Source of the DNA: JAZUCL01 sp045639125 | GTDB taxonomy: Bacteria > Bacillota > Clostridia > Oscillospirales > QAMX01 | Direction: 5' to 3' | DNA length: 64,000 nucleotides | NCBI GenBank assembly: GCA_045639125.1 | Contig: JAZUCL010000022.1 | Coordinates: 1 to 64,000 of the forward strand | In this document: in pieces, positions 25,527-33,602 of the stretch | Layout: every line of letters begins with the position of its first letter | Numbering within the stretch: position 1 is the stretch's first letter | Notes under the pieces: generated by a model | Database searches by the model: none | What the model was told of the DNA's origin: nothing | The model's input: only the letters and a program-made list of their open reading frames with translations | Translations under genes and position numbers: made by a program

Positions 25527-27366
25527 CGCACTTGCCTCCCATCAGTTTTGTAGCACCACAGTTAGAACAACCCATAGAGCAATCTTTTGACAAGACTCCT
25601 GCAAGAGATTGGCGATACTCTTTCCACAGATGTTCTTTTGAAACACCATGGAATATGTGATCCCACGGCAGACACTCATCATAAAATCTGCGTCTGTTTG
25701 CATAGTAGGACGGACGAATACCCAAATCGGCAAAACATGAGTCCCATACGTCAGGTTTGAATAACTCGTCCCAACTGTCAAAACGACAGCCACGTTTCCA
25801 CGCCTCGTATATTACTGCACCGATACGGCGGTCACCTCGTGACAATACGCCCTCAAGCACACTCGTCTTTGAGTCGTGGTAGTTGAATGTAACACCCTTT
25901 GCTGTTCGCATCTTTTCACGAAGATACGTCTGCTTTTCACGTATTTCTTCAAGTGTCGCTTGTGGTACCCACTGGAATGGAGTGTGGGGTTTTGGCACGA
26001 AACTTGACGCAGATGCCGTCACCTTTACTCCTCTGTCACGCTTTGACGTATGCTGTCGCCACGTCCATACAACTTTCCGTGACAGCGTAACTATTCCGTC
26101 TAAGTCCTCGTTTGTTTCGGTAGGTAGACCTATCATAAAGTAAAGTTTTACCGTATTCCAACCGCCGCCAAATGCGATTGCCGCCGCATTTAACAAGTCT
26201 GACTCTGTGATATTCTTATTTATAACGTCACGCAGACGCTGTGAGCCTGCTTCCGGTGCAAAGGTCAGTCCTGACTTACGCACACGCTGAATACGCTCCA
26301 TAAGTTCAATGTTAAACTTGTCAAGACGTTGTGACGGAATAGACAAACTGACGTGTCTTGGGTCGCAGTAGTCTATAAGTCTATCGCAAAGTGGGGCAAG
26401 GCAGTTATAGTCACTTGTAGAAAGGCTTGACAAAGACAGTTCATCATAGCCTGTGTTCTTTATAAGATCCTGTGCTTGTTTCACTATGGTATCAACACTT
26501 TTTTGACGTATTGGGCGGTAGGTGTGACCTGCCTGACAGAAACGGCAACCTCTAATACAACCACGCTGTATCTCAACTGTCGCTCTGTCGTGGACAATCT
26601 CCGTTGACGGCACAACAAACTGCTCAGGGAAGTACATAGTATCGAGGTTTTTGACTATACGCTTATTTACAACAGGCTTGACTCCGTCAAGAGGTTTAAC
26701 CTCTTTCAAATTCCCGTCACTGTCATACTTAGGCTCGTACAATGACGGCACGTATACGCCCTCAATATCTGCCGCAAGACGTAAAAACTCACGTTTTGTC
26801 ATATTCTCTCGTTTTGCACGACGGTACAAGTCAAGTACCTCAACGCCCATCTCCTCTCCCTCGCCGATTTGGAACAAGTCAACAAAGTCTGCCATTGGCT
26901 CAGGATTACAAGTACACGGGCCACCTGCCATGACGAGTCCTTTAAGGCTGTCGCCACGGTCACGGGCAAGGACAGGGATACCTGCCATATCCAACATATT
27001 AAGTACGTTTGTATAGCACATTTCATATAGAAGTGTAAATGCGACAATATCAAACTCCTCTAATGAGTCGCCACTTTCCAATGCATATAGTGGTATACCT
27101 TCGCTTCTAAGGCTATCCTCCATATCCGGCCATGGTGCAAACACTCTTTCACATCGGCAGTATGGGAGTGAGTTATACAGTCCGTATAAAATTTTCATGC
27201 CGAGGTGTGACATACCTATCTCGTAAGAGTCGGGAAAGCAAAAGGCAACTGACACGTCAGTATTTGTTTTATCTTTTACTATTGCACCAAATTCACCGCC
27301 GACATATCGTGACGGCTTTTGGACTTTAGGTAAAATCTTTGAAAGTTTTTCTTTGGTAGTAAGCAT
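25519..27366 (-). CDS. TIGR03960 family B12-binding-domain radical SAM protein
   Basis: 615 residues. Seen: an N-terminal cobalamin-binding-like domain (about 1-240, with LPKVQKPSRYVGGEFGAIVKD at the start of the family), the radical SAM cluster motif CIRGCRFC near residue 270, and a C-terminal part ending with a cysteine-containing tail. The family is widespread in Clostridia with no proven reaction. The ATG has AAGGGG about 9 nt upstream. Its first 88 nt overlap, in another frame, the 3' end of the M50 peptidase gene. Confidence 0.9.
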   Translation of the reverse strand: MLTTKEKLSKILPKVQKPSRYVGGEFGAIVKDKTNTDVSVAFCFPDSYEIGMSHLGMKILYGLYNSLPYCRCERVFAPWPDMEDSLRSEGIPLYALESGDSLEEFDIVAFTLLYEMCYTNVLNMLDMAGIPVLARDRGDSLKGLVMAGGPCTCNPEPMADFVDLFQIGEGEEMGVEVLDLYRRAKRENMTKREFLRLAADIEGVYVPSLYEPKYDSDGNLKEVKPLDGVKPVVNKRIVKNLDTMYFPEQFVVPSTEIVHDRATVEIQRGCIRGCRFCQAGHTYRPIRQKSVDTIVKQAQDLIKNTGYDELSLSSLSTSDYNCLAPLCDRLIDYCDPRHVSLSIPSQRLDKFNIELMERIQRVRKSGLTFAPEAGSQRLRDVINKNITESDLLNAAAIAFGGGWNTVKLYFMIGLPTETNEDLDGIVTLSRKVVWTWRQHTSKRDRGVKVTASASSFVPKPHTPFQWVPQATLEEIREKQTYLREKMRTAKGVTFNYHDSKTSVLEGVLSRGDRRIGAVIYEAWKRGCRFDSWDELFKPDVWDSCFADLGIRPSYYANRRRFYDECLPWDHIFHGVSKEHLWKEYRQSLAGVLSKDCSMGCSNCGATKLMGGKCDA

Positions 27367-27974
27367 CGTAATAACCCCTTATTCGTTCTGTGTGAAAATG
27401 ACGGCAGATTTTTAACACTGTACCATACGAGCCAGACACCACACAACAGTATGGTACCATTATACCTTGTTTTTATCAAAATGTACACACCAAATACCGA
27501 CAAAATTAAAGAAAGTATTGTACTGACCCATAAAGTCAGCCGTTTTGCCGTGTCGGGATTCGATATAATACAGCCAACAGCGTATAATGCGTTTCCTCCG
27601 TCAAGGGGATATATAGGCAAAAGATTAAACATTGCAAGGAGCAGATTGATTCCTGAGAATATGTATAATGCTCCATATCCCGTATAGTTGCCAAGTGTCG
27701 ATAAAACTATTGCCGTAAGTAAATTTGCAACACCGCCTGACAGAGAAATCAGCACATCAAAAAAGTACGACCTTATTTTTCCGTATCGTATATCGGCACC
27801 CCATACGCCGATACTAAAGCCCTCTACTCTGCCCTTACACAGTTTCACCATGGCAATATGCCCCAACTCATGTACTGTAACTGCTATAAAATAACCTGCC
27901 GCCGCCTCGTAAAAGTCTGCATAGATGAGGATAAGCAGTGTCGGTAATACACCTGCACTTATCGAAAATCTCAT
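27279..27974 (-). CDS. M50 site-2 protease, SpoIVFB-like
   Basis: 231 residues, an intramembrane zinc metalloprotease. Seen: the catalytic HELGH in VTVHELGHIAMVK near residue 34, several membrane helices, and the third metal ligand in LLPIYPLDGGNAL near residue 120. Its position directly after an M23-domain membrane protein mirrors spoIVFA-spoIVFB, where the M50 enzyme cleaves pro-sigma-K in the mother cell. That role here is inferred from synteny. The C-terminal 29 codons run into the next gene out of frame; the start overlaps the upstream stop by 4 nt. Confidence 0.85.
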   Translation of the reverse strand: MRFSISAGVLPTLLILIYADFYEAAAGYFIAVTVHELGHIAMVKLCKGRVEGFSIGVWGADIRYGKIRSYFFDVLISLSGGVANLLTAIVLSTLGNYTGYGALYIFSGINLLLAMFNLLPIYPLDGGNALYAVGCIISNPDTAKRLTLWVSTILSLILSVFGVYILIKTRYNGTILLCGVWLVWYSVKNLPSFSHRTNKGLLRCLLPKKNFQRFYLKSKSRHDMSAVNLVQ

Positions 27975-28855
27975 ATCCTCACCTCTAAAAATGGTGTTGG
28001 GTCTATTAGTTTTCCGTCTTTGTACAGTTGGAAGTGGAGATGTGCCGCCGTCACTTGTCCCGTATCGCCAACGTAGGCAATTACATCTCCTTTCTTCACT
28101 TTCTCACCCTCCGACACAAGTATCTTATCACAGTGTGCGTACATTGACACTATTCCGTCTTTGTGCTGTACTCGAAAATAGTTTCCGTTTATATCTCCGG
28201 TCAAAACAGACGTAACTTCTCCATCGGCAAACGCAAGAATTTTCGTGCCTTTCGATGCACCAATGTCAATGCCGTAGTGGAATTTTACTTCCTTGTCGAT
28301 TGGGTGGTCACGATACCCAAAAGGGCTTGTCACATCTCCAACAACAGGCGTTACATACTCAAACGCAAGTTTAACCGCCTCCGTGGATACAATATCGGGA
28401 GGCGGTATCGTTTCATTGTCATCGTCAGGTAGTGAAACTGTCGCACTCTTTTCGATTGATACCTGTGCTGTGTCGGTGGGTTGACTTGCATCTTCCGCAG
28501 AAAACAATGGTGAGTTTTGAGCGTAATTCTCACTTGCTTGTACTGCGTCGTTTGCGTCAGATACGGCATCTATCGGGATTACTTCTTCACTTGGTGCAAA
28601 CACCTTTCGTATTATTGACTCAAACACTTGTGTTACGTCATTGTCTGAAGACGCAACGCTCATGCCAATTCGAGAAAGAGTTTCTCGTGCGTTCCCCGCA
28701 TCAATTACGTCTATTACTGTTTTTGATACGTTTGGTACATCGGAAATTTTTACAAGTACCGCTACAAAAAATACTATCGTACAAATTAAAAGCCGAGTAA
28801 GAGTCTTATTCCCTCGTTGTCTTTTAACTGTATGCGGCGTTATTCGATATGCCAT
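27971..28855 (-). CDS. Membrane-anchored M23 (LytM) peptidase, SpoIVFA/SpoIIQ-like
   Basis: 294 residues: a basic cytoplasmic start, one membrane helix (about 20-40), a linker of about 120 residues rich in Ser, Asp and Glu, and a C-terminal M23 domain from about 185. Unlike classical SpoIVFA, the metal and catalytic residues look intact: H and D in FHYGIDIGA, the third His in MYAHCDK, and HxH in AAHLHFQLY. I chose ATG 28855 because AGAGGGGA is 5 nt upstream; the frame is open to 28900. Likely partner of the downstream M50 protease in sporulation signalling, or a wall hydrolase. Confidence 0.85.
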   Translation of the reverse strand: MAYRITPHTVKRQRGNKTLTRLLICTIVFFVAVLVKISDVPNVSKTVIDVIDAGNARETLSRIGMSVASSDNDVTQVFESIIRKVFAPSEEVIPIDAVSDANDAVQASENYAQNSPLFSAEDASQPTDTAQVSIEKSATVSLPDDDNETIPPPDIVSTEAVKLAFEYVTPVVGDVTSPFGYRDHPIDKEVKFHYGIDIGASKGTKILAFADGEVTSVLTGDINGNYFRVQHKDGIVSMYAHCDKILVSEGEKVKKGDVIAYVGDTGQVTAAHLHFQLYKDGKLIDPTPFLEVRI

Positions 28856-28954
28856 GTCAGTCCCCTCTTTCGCTTTGATGTTCGTAAGATGTATATGCAA
28901 CAGTTTTCTTGTACATGCTCAAACTTTCAAAACGAACTTAGGTGGATTTATAAA

Positions 28955-28992
28955 AAATCCCATGGAAAACTTTGAAGTTTTCCATGGGATTT
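28955..28992 (-). terminator. Terminator of galE and the nucleotidyltransferase gene
   Basis: A perfect 17-bp stem (28955-28971 with 28976-28992) and 4-nt loop, followed on the minus strand by six U. Confidence 0.9.
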
Positions 28993-29008
28993 GCTCTCAA
29001 GTTAAATC

Positions 29009-29932
29009 TTATTCCCACAATTTTTTCGGGTACTTTGTTCCCATCATGTTCTTAATCGCCTCACAGACAGTTGGCTTATCCTCTTTGTATGTAACGCCAT
29101 ACCACTTTTCACCTGATTCAAGTACACGAACTGTTGCCCTGCCCTCTTTTATAAGTTCGTCTACAACAAACGGCAAGAAATACTCTGCTTTCAAGGGATT
29201 TTCTGCAATCGCTTTATCGAGAAATGCACTAAAACGGTTCTCAAGTTCAGTCATCATACCACTTGTAAAGCCCCATGTATTCATGGAAACAATGGCATTA
29301 TGAGGAATATCAATCCACGTCGCACCATCGTCCGGTGTATAACGTGCGTGGTCGTTGTACTTTGCGATTTTTGTATGCTCAGTAATGTCGGTCATGTATC
29401 CGTCCTGTACTTCACATACGCCACGTGCAACTGTTCCATTATCTGTCAATGTATTTTCAATAGTATAGCCTGCAAGAGCAAATGGGTATACGTCAACTGC
29501 CTCGTCATCTGCATTTGACAAAAAATCGTAAAGTGTAGAAAATGCACCCGGGCCATAAAAGTCATCAGCGTTAATAACGGCGAATGGCCCGTCTATAATC
29601 TTTCTTGCTGCCATTACAGCGTGGCCTGTACCCCAGGGCTTAACTCTATCTACAGGAACTTCGTAACCTTCCGGCAAATCGGACAACTCCTGAAATACGT
29701 AGTCTACCTTGATGTACTTAGAGATACGCTCTCCAATAACTTCCTTAAAAGTATCATAAAGTTCACGCTTAATAATGAATACGACACGCTTAAATCCTGC
29801 ACGTACTGCATCATAGATGGAATAGTCAATGATAATTTCTCCGTTTGGGCCAATAGGGTCAATCTGCTTCAGACCGCCGTAACGGCTACCCATACCAGCC
29901 GCCATCACTATCAATGTTGGTTCTTTTCTCAT
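29009..29932 (-). CDS. Sugar-1-phosphate nucleotidyltransferase (GalU/GlmU-like fold)
   Basis: About 307 residues. Activates a sugar-1-phosphate with an NTP; next to galE it probably makes a UDP-hexose. Seen: the nucleotide-binding loop VMAAGMGSRYGGLKQ, PVDRVKPWGTGHAV and the metal-binding NADDFYG near residue 110. It belongs to a subgroup distinct from classical GalU (shorter P-loop insert, different C-terminus). I chose ATG 29932 with GAGAGG upstream; the ATG at 29950 overlaps the galE stop. A GalU role is inferred, and GlcNAc-1-phosphate or galactose-1-phosphate are alternatives. Confidence 0.82.
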   Translation of the reverse strand: MRKEPTLIVMAAGMGSRYGGLKQIDPIGPNGEIIIDYSIYDAVRAGFKRVVFIIKRELYDTFKEVIGERISKYIKVDYVFQELSDLPEGYEVPVDRVKPWGTGHAVMAARKIIDGPFAVINADDFYGPGAFSTLYDFLSNADDEAVDVYPFALAGYTIENTLTDNGTVARGVCEVQDGYMTDITEHTKIAKYNDHARYTPDDGATWIDIPHNAIVSMNTWGFTSGMMTELENRFSAFLDKAIAENPLKAEYFLPFVVDELIKEGRATVRVLESGEKWYGVTYKEDKPTVCEAIKNMMGTKYPKKLWE

Positions 29933-29946
29933 GTTATTTTCCTCTC

Positions 29947-30960
29947 TCATTCCTCATAACCGTTTGGGTTTTGACTCTGCCAACGCCATGAATCTTTACA
30001 CATCTCTTCTATGCCCTTTTCAGCACGCCAGCCAAGCACTTCATACGCTTTTTGTGGATTTGCATAGCACTCAGCAACATCGCCGGGACGGCGAGAGATA
30101 ATTTGATATGGTATTTTCTTTCCGCAAGCCTTCTCAAAGGCTCTGAGAATTTCAAGAACGCTGTAGCCCTTACCTGTGCCCAAGTTTACCGTAATCAGTC
30201 CGCCGCAAGTAGCAATTTTCTCAATAGCACGTACATGACCTTTAGCAAGGTCTACAACGTGAATGTAGTCACGCACACCTGTGCCGTCCGGGGTTGGATA
30301 GTCGTTTCCAAATACAGATAAAATTTCTCTTTTTCCCATGGCAACTTGAGTTATATACGGTGTCAAATTGTTTGGAATACCTGACGGATCTTCACCGATA
30401 GTACCTGACTTATGTGCACCGACAGGGTTAAAGTATCTCAAAATTGCAAAACTCCAACTGTTGTCAGACTTGTACACATCACGGATAATATCCTCAATCA
30501 TTAACTTTGTCGCACCGTATGGGTTTGTAGTAGACAACGGAAAATCCTCTGTTATGGGAACAGATGCAGGCTCACCGTATACTGTTGCCGATGATGAGAA
30601 TACCAGCCTTTTAACTTCCTTTTTACCCATTACTTCTAAAAGAGTCAGCGTTGATGTAAGGTTATTTTGATAGTATTCAATTGGCTTTGCTACAGACTCT
30701 CCTACTGCTTTAAGGGCTGCAAAGTGAATAACCGCATCAATTTTATGGCTGTCAAAAATCATTTCAAGAGCATTGGCATCACGCACATCAGCCTTATAAA
30801 ACGGAATTTGTCTGCCTACAATCTTTTCTACTCTCTTGACTGCAGTCATTTTACTGTTAGACAAATTATCAATAATAACAACGTCATGACCAGCCTCAAT
30901 AAGTTCTACACAGGTATGGCTTCCAATGTATCCGGCACCTCCGGTTACGAGAATCTTCAC
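29947..30960 (-). CDS. galE: UDP-glucose 4-epimerase
   Basis: 337 residues, interconverts UDP-glucose and UDP-galactose (and possibly the N-acetyl forms). Seen: NAD-binding GGAGYIGSH at the N-terminus, catalytic serine region FSSSATVYG and YGATK (Tyr-x-x-x-Lys) near residue 150, NPVGAH, and RDYIHVVDLA. The GTG start at 30960 has AGGAGG 7 nt upstream; the open frame continues to 30993 without a site. Forms a two-gene operon with the nucleotidyltransferase. Confidence 0.96.
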   Translation of the reverse strand: MKILVTGGAGYIGSHTCVELIEAGHDVVIIDNLSNSKMTAVKRVEKIVGRQIPFYKADVRDANALEMIFDSHKIDAVIHFAALKAVGESVAKPIEYYQNNLTSTLTLLEVMGKKEVKRLVFSSSATVYGEPASVPITEDFPLSTTNPYGATKLMIEDIIRDVYKSDNSWSFAILRYFNPVGAHKSGTIGEDPSGIPNNLTPYITQVAMGKREILSVFGNDYPTPDGTGVRDYIHVVDLAKGHVRAIEKIATCGGLITVNLGTGKGYSVLEILRAFEKACGKKIPYQIISRRPGDVAECYANPQKAYEVLGWRAEKGIEEMCKDSWRWQSQNPNGYEE

Positions 30961-31068
30961 AGTGTTCCTCCTAAGCATATAAAAACAATTCACTTATTAT
31001 AATACCATAAAAAAAATTAAATCTCAACATTTTTAACGGCTCTAAAAACATATTTTTATCTTTTCTTC

Positions 31069-31770
31069 ATGTATTATTTTCTATTGAACGCAGACAATAT
31101 ACTTGCCATAGAAAACAGTATGAACTATCTGCTAAAAAAACTCGCAACTTTTTTATGTGCAACAACTTTTTTCACCTTCATATTCGGCAGTTTTTATCTT
31201 TATGCCAAATTCACACCTGTCACATACGTCATAGTAGATACTGACTCTTCTGTGGAGTTGGCACTAAACAGATTCGGAAACGTCATTGTACATCGTGTCT
31301 ATCACAAAACCGATGGAAAGGCATTGGCATTTCTTAAGTTTGACGGTATGCCTGTAAGTACGGCAGTCAGCAATATAGTTACGGTGGCAAACAGTAATAA
31401 CGCCTTTGATAAAAACGCTTCTATCGGTGTATTTATAAGCGTTGCCGCCGGCAATAAAAAGTATGCTGAAATTATTGCCGATAGGTTAAGTGTCTATGTA
31501 AATAACACTCTTTCAACTTATGGTACGTCATGCCGTTGCTATGCCACAGTATGCCCGGATATGTTTCTGGCTGTGGGGCACGTCAAGGATATATCCCCCG
31601 GCAGACTGTGTATGATTTCTTTATCAGATACCACATCAAACGATCCTCCCCATGCAGTTTATGAAAGGCTTTTGTCCTTATCGTCAAGACGGCTTATGAG
31701 CCGTGTGGCTGACGAATTGGAAAAGGCTCGTTACGGTGCAGTCTTTTTCACTGAAAACGTCCCTGTGTGA
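31069..31770 (+). CDS. Orphan RsgI-like membrane protein (middle domain only)
   Basis: Up to 233 residues: a membrane helix (about 24-46) then an extracytoplasmic domain opening with YVIVDTDSSVELALNRFGNVI, which matches the conserved strand pair of the RsgI-type anti-sigma middle domain, where it reads NPSIELxxNRFGRV. The N-terminal cytoplasmic anti-sigma domain of RsgI is absent, and there is no sigI-like gene beside it. No good ribosome-binding site precedes ATG 31069 or the alternative ATG 31120 (residue 18), so the start is uncertain. Family assignment is from motif memory; function unknown. Confidence 0.6.
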   Translation: MYYFLLNADNILAIENSMNYLLKKLATFLCATTFFTFIFGSFYLYAKFTPVTYVIVDTDSSVELALNRFGNVIVHRVYHKTDGKALAFLKFDGMPVSTAVSNIVTVANSNNAFDKNASIGVFISVAAGNKKYAEIIADRLSVYVNNTLSTYGTSCRCYATVCPDMFLAVGHVKDISPGRLCMISLSDTTSNDPPHAVYERLLSLSSRRLMSRVADELEKARYGAVFFTENVPV

Positions 31771-31786
31771 ACAGGGACGTTTTCAG
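31751..31786. terminator. Perfect bidirectional hairpin containing two stop codons
   Basis: A 16-bp perfect stem (31751-31766 with 31771-31786) and 4-nt loop. The stop of the plus-strand RsgI-like gene (31768-31770) ends in the loop, and the stop of the minus-strand glycerate kinase fragment (31785-31783) lies in the right arm. Flanking T and A runs favour termination on both strands. Confidence 0.85.
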
Positions 31787-31953
31787 TCTGTTAAAAAAGC
31801 ATCTACACTGCCCTCTCCGCCGTCTGCAACAGGTACTGATACAACACTTATATCGGGATAGTGATTGCGTATTGCCCGCTCCATAATTTCGCACACGTCA
31901 CATGATGACATGGTTCCCTTAAACGAGTCAGGAATAAGTACTATTTTTTTCAT
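31783..31953 (-). pseudogene. Truncated glycerate kinase (N-terminal 56 codons)
   Basis: The frame encodes KKIVLIPDSFKGTMSS at the start and VPVADGGEGSVDAF near the end, both diagnostic for the GlxK/GarK glycerate 2-kinase family, which normally has about 370 residues. The frame stops 4 codons later inside a terminator hairpin and the rest of the kinase is absent. A decent ribosome-binding site (AAGGGAAAG) precedes the ATG at 31953, 10 nt after the upstream gene's stop, so it may still be translated. The missing C-terminal lobe rules out kinase activity. Most likely a deletion remnant; a retained microprotein is possible. Confidence 0.75.
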
Positions 31954-31963
31954 ATTCTTTCCC

Positions 31964-32638
31964 TTACATAAAATCACTTACAGTATATATCTGCGTCGGT
32001 GTAACACAGTAAAGCACGTATTTGCCGTCTTGATGCTTTGTGAAAATATCGTGTATCATTTCGTCCTCTAATAAAGTTTCAATTTTCTCAGTTACCGACA
32101 CTTTAATACGCCAACGCTCCACTCGTGAGTCACGTAGTAAAATGTACTCGCACTTTTTGCCTGTATAGCATATTTTTTGATAGTTTTCAGGAATTGGTGC
32201 AAGACAAGTAAAAGTTTCCTTTATAGGATCGAACCACACAAGTTGCAAGTCATAGTCTGAATTTGCAAAAATGCCTAAAAGAAGTCCTGCGTTTGTATCT
32301 CCCAGTACGTCAATACGCTTTGTACCGATAGGTAATTCATATCGTCTTTTCACTTTCAAGTTATCCATATTAAACTCTATAAGACTACATGAATCACTAC
32401 TTTCCATACCGCCCCACAACTCACCATTTCTTACGTGGAGTGTACCGACATTTCCACCGTATACAGCGTATACGGTTTCGCCGTTTGACGTATCTAATCG
32501 ACTCAATGTGCAGCCACCATGAAAGTTTGATACATAGTAGATATATTCTTTATCGTCAATTTTCACCTTCACCGACACTTGAAACTCGTATGTTGAAAGT
32601 TTTTGTGATGTTTTGTAAGGGTTTTTAATTATATTCAC
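31964..32638 (-). CDS. Uncharacterised protein, possible beta-propeller
   Basis: 224 residues, not recognised. It starts at GTG with GGGAG 9 nt upstream. No signal peptide or membrane helix is visible. The composition is beta-rich with many aromatic-hydrophobic strand patterns (YIYYVSNF, LHVRNGELWGG, LVWFDP, CEYILLRD, YVLYCV), which suggests repeated blades, as in WD- or Kelch-like cytosolic proteins. It precedes the glycerate kinase fragment by 10 nt and probably shares its transcript. Divergent from the acetyltransferase gene. Confidence 0.6.
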   Translation of the reverse strand: MNIIKNPYKTSQKLSTYEFQVSVKVKIDDKEYIYYVSNFHGGCTLSRLDTSNGETVYAVYGGNVGTLHVRNGELWGGMESSDSCSLIEFNMDNLKVKRRYELPIGTKRIDVLGDTNAGLLLGIFANSDYDLQLVWFDPIKETFTCLAPIPENYQKICYTGKKCEYILLRDSRVERWRIKVSVTEKIETLLEDEMIHDIFTKHQDGKYVLYCVTPTQIYTVSDFM

Positions 32639-32744
32639 GGTTTTATTCTCCCTTGTATTTTCTTCTTTCTACACGATACCACAGTTATTTTCCCTTTGCA
32701 AGTATAAATAACAAATAGGCGAAAATTGACGAAAAAAGAATAGT

Positions 32745-32773
32745 TTGCACCATGATACAATATATGGTATACT
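32745..32773 (+). promoter_or_regulatory. Sigma-A promoter of the acetyltransferase-birA unit
   Basis: TTGCAC (32745-32750), 17 nt, TATACT (32768-32773), 34 nt before the first in-frame start of the acetyltransferase gene. Confidence 0.6.
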
Positions 32774-32807
32774 GAATATGTACAATTAAGAAAGGAGTTG
32801 TCCCTAA

Positions 32808-33590
32808 GTGTCGGGGGCTTTGGTGATGTATATGGAATTATCCGTTGAACGCTATCTTGCACGAATCGGTGCAGAACGTGAGCCGTTTCTCACCTACGAT
32901 TATTTACAAACTCTGCAATTAAGACATCAGATGACAATTCCCTACGAAACCCTTGATATAGTCAATAAAGTACCATTTACTCTAAAGATTGAGGATATTT
33001 ACGACAAAGTAATCAATCGTGGCAGAGGCGGTTACTGTTTTGAACTTAACGGACTGTTTGGCTGGCTTCTTCGTCAGTTGGGCTTTACTGTCACCGACCA
33101 CTTTGCACGATTTTTACGTGGCAGTACGCAGATACCTATGCGTAGACACCGTGTTTTACGTGTCAACTGTGGCGGCAGAGATTATATTGCCGATGTTGGT
33201 GTCGGTAGCCGTTGTCCTGCAATTCCGCTTCTTTTAGCAGAGGGGTTGGAGCAAAAAAGCGGTGAGGAAGTATACTGCTACGAGCGGGACGATTTGTTAG
33301 GCTGGGTATGTACGGAAAAGCACAAGGGTGTATGGGAACCGTATTACAGTTTTACAAATGAAATTAGTTTCGATGTTGACTTTGAGGCGGCAAATTTCTT
33401 CTGTCAGAACAGTCCCGACTCCATGTTCATAAACAACGCCATGGCGAGTATTCGTACTGCAGACGGACGTTGTACTCTTGCCAATCGTGAATTTCGTATT
33501 TTCACCGCAAACGGCACAGAAACGTATATCCCTGCAACTCGCTCAGAGTATTATCGTGCTTTGCGTAACTACTTCGGTATTCGCATATAG
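32808..33590 (+). CDS. Arylamine N-acetyltransferase
   Basis: About 260 residues, transfers an acyl group from acyl-CoA to aromatic amines or hydrazines. The Cys-His-Asp triad is visible: Cys in GRGGYCFELN near residue 76, His in RRHRVLRVN near 111, and Asp in YIADVGVG near 126. The length is typical. GTG 32808 has AAAGGAG 10 nt upstream; ATG 32826 or 32832 would fit the family N-terminus (SVERYLARIG) as well. It is followed 12 nt later by birA. The natural substrate is unknown; gut members modify aromatic drugs. Confidence 0.9.
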   Translation: MSGALVMYMELSVERYLARIGAEREPFLTYDYLQTLQLRHQMTIPYETLDIVNKVPFTLKIEDIYDKVINRGRGGYCFELNGLFGWLLRQLGFTVTDHFARFLRGSTQIPMRRHRVLRVNCGGRDYIADVGVGSRCPAIPLLLAEGLEQKSGEEVYCYERDDLLGWVCTEKHKGVWEPYYSFTNEISFDVDFEAANFFCQNSPDSMFINNAMASIRTADGRCTLANREFRIFTANGTETYIPATRSEYYRALRNYFGIRI

Positions 33591-33602
33591 AAAGGATATA
33601 TA

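Noticed and set aside
32635..32862. 75-codon minus-strand frame
   Set aside because: Lies over the intergenic promoter region and the acetyltransferase start; no signature.
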